10,000 bases of DNA, taken from Equibacterium sp963662035. Lineage in GTDB: Bacteria; Bacteroidota; Bacteroidia; Bacteroidales; UBA932. The stretch spans positions 1 to 10,000 of the forward strand of contig CAVLDO010000031.1 of the NCBI GenBank assembly GCA_963662035.1. The letters run 5' to 3'. This document shows, in pieces, positions 8,050 through 10,000 of the stretch. Position 1 is the first letter of the stretch. The number at the start of each line of letters is the position of its first letter. The notes under the pieces were generated by a model. It saw only the letters and a program-made list of their open reading frames with translations, searched no databases and was not told where the DNA came from. The position numbers and the translations under genes were made by a program.

Positions 8050-9645
8050 ATGAAAAGATTCTCCGCTATAATACTCTCCGCCGCGCTGCTGGCATCTGCC
8101 TGCATCCGCAACGACACCCCTTATCCCGACATAGTGGCCGCCATAGTCTCGTTGGAGGTGGAAGGGGCCCGGAATGTCTCCATCGACTCCGAAGCGTTCG
8201 AGGCGGTGGTGACCCTTAAAGAGGAGGCCGACATCACGCGGGTGCGCATCGGCGCCATCTCGTTCAACGACCCTGCGGTCACCGCGTCGACCGATGTTGT
8301 GGGGGTGAAAGACCTTTCTAACCCGCTGCCGCTGATTCTCTCCGCCTATGGCAACAGCTACAGGTGGAGCATCAGGGCCGAGCGCCCCGTGGAGCGCTAT
8401 TTCTCTGTCAGCGGGCAGGTCGGCTCTGCGGTGATAGACGCCGCAAACCGGCGCGTGATTGCGCAGGTGCACGCCGATGCTAAAACGCTGGACATCACAT
8501 CCATCAAGCTGGGCCCCGCAGAGGGCACTGTTTATACCCCCGATGTCTCCACCCTGCATAATTTTACCGATGAGGTGACAGTTAACGTCACCTACGGCGG
8601 CATCAGCGAGCGGTGGACCATCTACATAGAGGAGGTGGAATCATCGCTGCTGTTCAATGCGCCCGATGTCTGGAGCCGGGTGGCTTACCTCTCCGCCTCG
8701 GCCGATGCTGGCCGTGAATGTGGCTTCCGCATCCGCGAGAGCGGCACTCTCCGGTGGCGCGAGGTGGATTCACTCCGGGTGGAAGGGAGCGCCTTTTATG
8801 CCGTAGCAGATTCGCTCTCGCCCCTTACGGCCTACGAATGTCAGGCATGGAGCGGAGAGGAAAGCGACACGCGCACCTTCACCACAGAGGGGGAGATGCA
8901 GCTGCCAAATGCCGGCTTCGAGTGCTTCAGCAATGCCGAATCTTCAAAATATTTCTCTTTTTACGACCCTTCTTCTGCCGACGCTTCTCTGCAGAGCAAG
9001 TGGTGGGGGAGCGGCAACAAGGGGTCCACTACCGTGGGATCCAGCTACGCCATCACCAAGCCCGACGATAGGGAGCACACAGAAGGCTCGTATTCGCTCA
9101 AGATGGAGTCGCAGTATGTGGTGGTGAAGTTTGCGGCCGGGAATGTGTTCTCGGGCGAATTCGGCAGCACTATCGGGGTCTCTGGCGGCACCGTGCGTAT
9201 GGGCCGTCCGTTTACCCTGCGCCCGCGCAAGATGGCTGTCAGCCTCAAATACAAATGCGGCAAGATAGAGCAGAAGACTCTGGGCGATTATCCGCCTGAC
9301 GACCCTGTGCAGGTGGGGGACAGCGACCGCGGCGTGGTGTGGATAGCCCTGGGCGACTGGGATTACAAGAAATACGGCGGCACGCCGGAGTGTCCGGTGG
9401 AGATCAATACCACCCGCCCTGAGACTTTCTTTGACCCGGCCGGGGCTAACGTGATAGCTTACGGCAGGTTTGTGGCCACTGCCGATATGGAGTGGACGCG
9501 GGTGGAGATTCCGCTGGAGTATGTCAGCACTTCGCGCCGTCCCACCCACATAATCGTCTCCTGCGCCGCCAGTATGCTGGGCGATTACTTCACCGGCAGC
9601 CCCGAATCCATTCTCTGGATAGACGATCTGCAGCTGATTTACTGA
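8050..9645 (+). CDS. Ig-Ig-FN3-PCMD lipoprotein
   Basis: This 531-residue lipoprotein begins with ATG immediately after the previous TAG (zero spacing). The leader ends in ASAC, giving Cys18 followed by IRNDTPYPD. Residues about 28-112 and 113-195 look like two related Ig-like repeats, each having a 'DIT' strand (ADITRVRIGAISF; LDITSIKLGPAEG) and ending in a W-x-I strand (YRWSIRAER; ERWTIYIEE). Residues about 197-281 resemble the FN3 domain of the other PCMD protein (LSPLTAYECQAWSGEE). Residues 285-531 are a PCMD domain with FYDPSSADASLQSKWWGSGN, VVVKFAAGNVFSGEFG, GRPFTLRP, IALGDWDYKKYGG and PTHIIVSCAASMLGDYF. This Ig-repeat-plus-PCMD layout resembles BT2081-type proteins (from memory). No catalytic residues can be named. 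It is the last gene of the operon; it probably binds a glycan or surface partner (inference). Confidence 0.82.
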   Translation: MKRFSAIILSAALLASACIRNDTPYPDIVAAIVSLEVEGARNVSIDSEAFEAVVTLKEEADITRVRIGAISFNDPAVTASTDVVGVKDLSNPLPLILSAYGNSYRWSIRAERPVERYFSVSGQVGSAVIDAANRRVIAQVHADAKTLDITSIKLGPAEGTVYTPDVSTLHNFTDEVTVNVTYGGISERWTIYIEEVESSLLFNAPDVWSRVAYLSASADAGRECGFRIRESGTLRWREVDSLRVEGSAFYAVADSLSPLTAYECQAWSGEESDTRTFTTEGEMQLPNAGFECFSNAESSKYFSFYDPSSADASLQSKWWGSGNKGSTTVGSSYAITKPDDREHTEGSYSLKMESQYVVVKFAAGNVFSGEFGSTIGVSGGTVRMGRPFTLRPRKMAVSLKYKCGKIEQKTLGDYPPDDPVQVGDSDRGVVWIALGDWDYKKYGGTPECPVEINTTRPETFFDPAGANVIAYGRFVATADMEWTRVEIPLEYVSTSRRPTHIIVSCAASMLGDYFTGSPESILWIDDLQLIY

Positions 9646-9945
9646 CACCTGCGCCCTCCCTTGCAAAAATGAAGGTGCCGCCCTCCGTGTTGCGGCCGTC
9701 CTCCTTGTTGCGGCCGTCCTTGCCGGAGCTGCCCGGGGCTGGCCGCCACACTCCGTGCCCGAGGAGCCCCGATTCGGGCACGGGACGTGAAGTTTCGCCG
9801 CACTCCGTGCCTGAGAAGGCTCGATTCTGGCACGGCCGGGGAGTTTCGCCGCGCTCCGTGCCCGAGGAGCCCTGTTTCGGGCACGGCCGGGGAGTTTTGC
9901 CGCGCTCCGTGCCCGTAGAAGCCCGTTTCGGGCACGGCCGGGGAA
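9646..9945. other. Non-coding region between convergent genes
   Basis: This 300-bp stretch lies between the stop of the PCMD gene and the stop of the partial minus-strand gene. It holds an 18-bp tandem duplication (9682-9717) and most of a four-copy hairpin array (9746-9951). No hairpin with an adjoining T run was found directly after the operon, so no classical terminator can be pointed to. The arms CACCT (9646-9650) and AGGTG (9673-9677) could pair but enclose a long loop. The stacked hairpins may serve to end transcription from both sides (inference). Confidence 0.6.
9682..9717. repeat. 18-bp tandem duplication
   Basis: Two adjacent 18-bp units at 9682-9699 and 9700-9717 read CCTCCGTGTTGCGGCCGT and CCTCCTTGTTGCGGCCGT, differing at one base. 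A third start (CCTTG, from 9718) may be a decayed copy. The unit is a multiple of three bases but no gene is supported here. Confidence 0.8.
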
Positions 9946-9951
9946 TTATCG
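9746..9951. repeat. Four-copy tandem array of 51-52 bp hairpin units
   Basis: Units start at 9746, 9798, 9849 and 9900, so the periods are 52, 51 and 51 bp. Each contains the core CTCCGTGCCYG, then a loop, then a matching arm ending GGCACGG, followed in copies 2-4 by a spacer resembling CCGGGGAGTTT. Arms pair as follows. Copy 1: 9753-9762 with 9774-9783, ten perfect pairs, 11-nt loop. Copy 2: same design at 9805-9814 and 9826-9835, but with one T-T mismatch. Copy 3: 9856-9865 with 9877-9886, ten perfect pairs, 11-nt loop. Copy 4: 9907-9915 with 9929-9937, nine pairs, 13-nt loop, plus an alternative tight hairpin GCCCG-TTT-CGGGC at 9921-9933. Loop and spacer bases vary more than arm bases. The last unit just reaches the stop codon of the minus-strand gene. 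The arrangement resembles repeated extragenic palindromes, though no known family is recognised. Confidence 0.85.
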
Positions 9952-10000
9952 CCTTAGCGCATCAAAGTCGCGGATGCCTAAAGTGGCGTAGCGGGTATTT
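9946..10000 (-). CDS. 3' end of a probable convergent gene, product unknown
   Basis: Reading the complement from the right edge, one frame gives NTRYATLGIRDFDALRR and then a TAA stop at 9948-9946. The other two minus-strand frames hit stops within this stretch (TAG and TGA). The sequence looks like an ordinary protein C-terminus rather than repeat-derived noise, and it ends exactly where the hairpin array begins. Only 17 residues are visible, too few to name the family, so this is a tentative call resting on composition and position. Confidence 0.4.
   Translation of the reverse strand, partial: NTRYATLGIRDFDALRR

Noticed and set aside
932..9645. Polysaccharide utilization locus
   Set aside because: No SusC/SusD pair, glycoside hydrolase, lyase or hybrid two-component/anti-sigma regulator is encoded in the window.
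8944..9666. Minus-strand open frame of 240 codons opposite the last PCMD gene
   Set aside because: It is a shadow of a well-supported PCMD domain; its composition is low-information and no motif is recognisable.
9639..9935. Minus-strand open frame of 98 codons over the repeat array as a gene
   Set aside because: Its residues are repeat-derived and low complexity, its start lies within a repeat unit, and it runs into the 3' end of the PCMD gene on the other strand. Kept only as an observation.
9746..9951. Possible CRISPR array
   Set aside because: Units are head-to-tail with no unique spacers between identical repeats; variation is spread through loop and spacer, and no cas gene is present.

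Overview
The window looks like a piece of chromosome from a GC-rich member of the Bacteroidales, with an Alistipes-like gut commensal as the best guess. The reasons are the families present (fimbrillin-like, DUF4493 and PCMD lipoproteins, which are largely confined to Bacteroidota), start sites without clear Shine-Dalgarno sequences, and a candidate Bacteroides-type promoter (TTTG plus a TAnnTTTG-like box). Species cannot be settled from this sequence alone.

Layout. Positions 2-856 hold the 3' part of an alpha/beta hydrolase (monoacylglycerol lipase/lysophospholipase-like) whose start lies left of the window. A 75-bp gap follows with a weak palindrome and a plausible promoter. From 932 to 9645, seven genes run on the + strand with junctions of 9 nt, 9 nt, a 4-nt overlap, a 1-nt overlap, 4 nt and 0 nt, which strongly suggests one operon. 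In order they are: a fimbrillin-like lipoprotein with a C-terminal jelly-roll-like domain; a short DUF4493 lipoprotein; a longer DUF4493 lipoprotein with an extra beta-sandwich; a DUF4493-FN3-PCMD lipoprotein; two related outer-membrane beta-barrel-like proteins; and an Ig-Ig-FN3-PCMD lipoprotein. The end of the window (9646-9945) is non-coding and carries an 18-bp tandem duplication and four tandem hairpin units of about 51 bp. At the right edge, the last 17 sense codons of a probable convergent minus-strand gene are visible.

How the genes may work together (inference). Five lipoproteins and two membrane barrels, made in fixed order from translationally coupled genes, would build a cell-surface assembly. 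The barrels would provide the outer-membrane anchor or channel, and the PCMD and jelly-roll modules would contact glycans or other surface ligands. No transporter (SusC/D), glycoside hydrolase, protease or regulator is encoded here, so this is not a standard polysaccharide utilization locus. The cluster is made of recognisable but functionally uncharacterised families. Its most interesting aspects are the modular sharing between members and the pairing of two PCMD proteins around two barrels.
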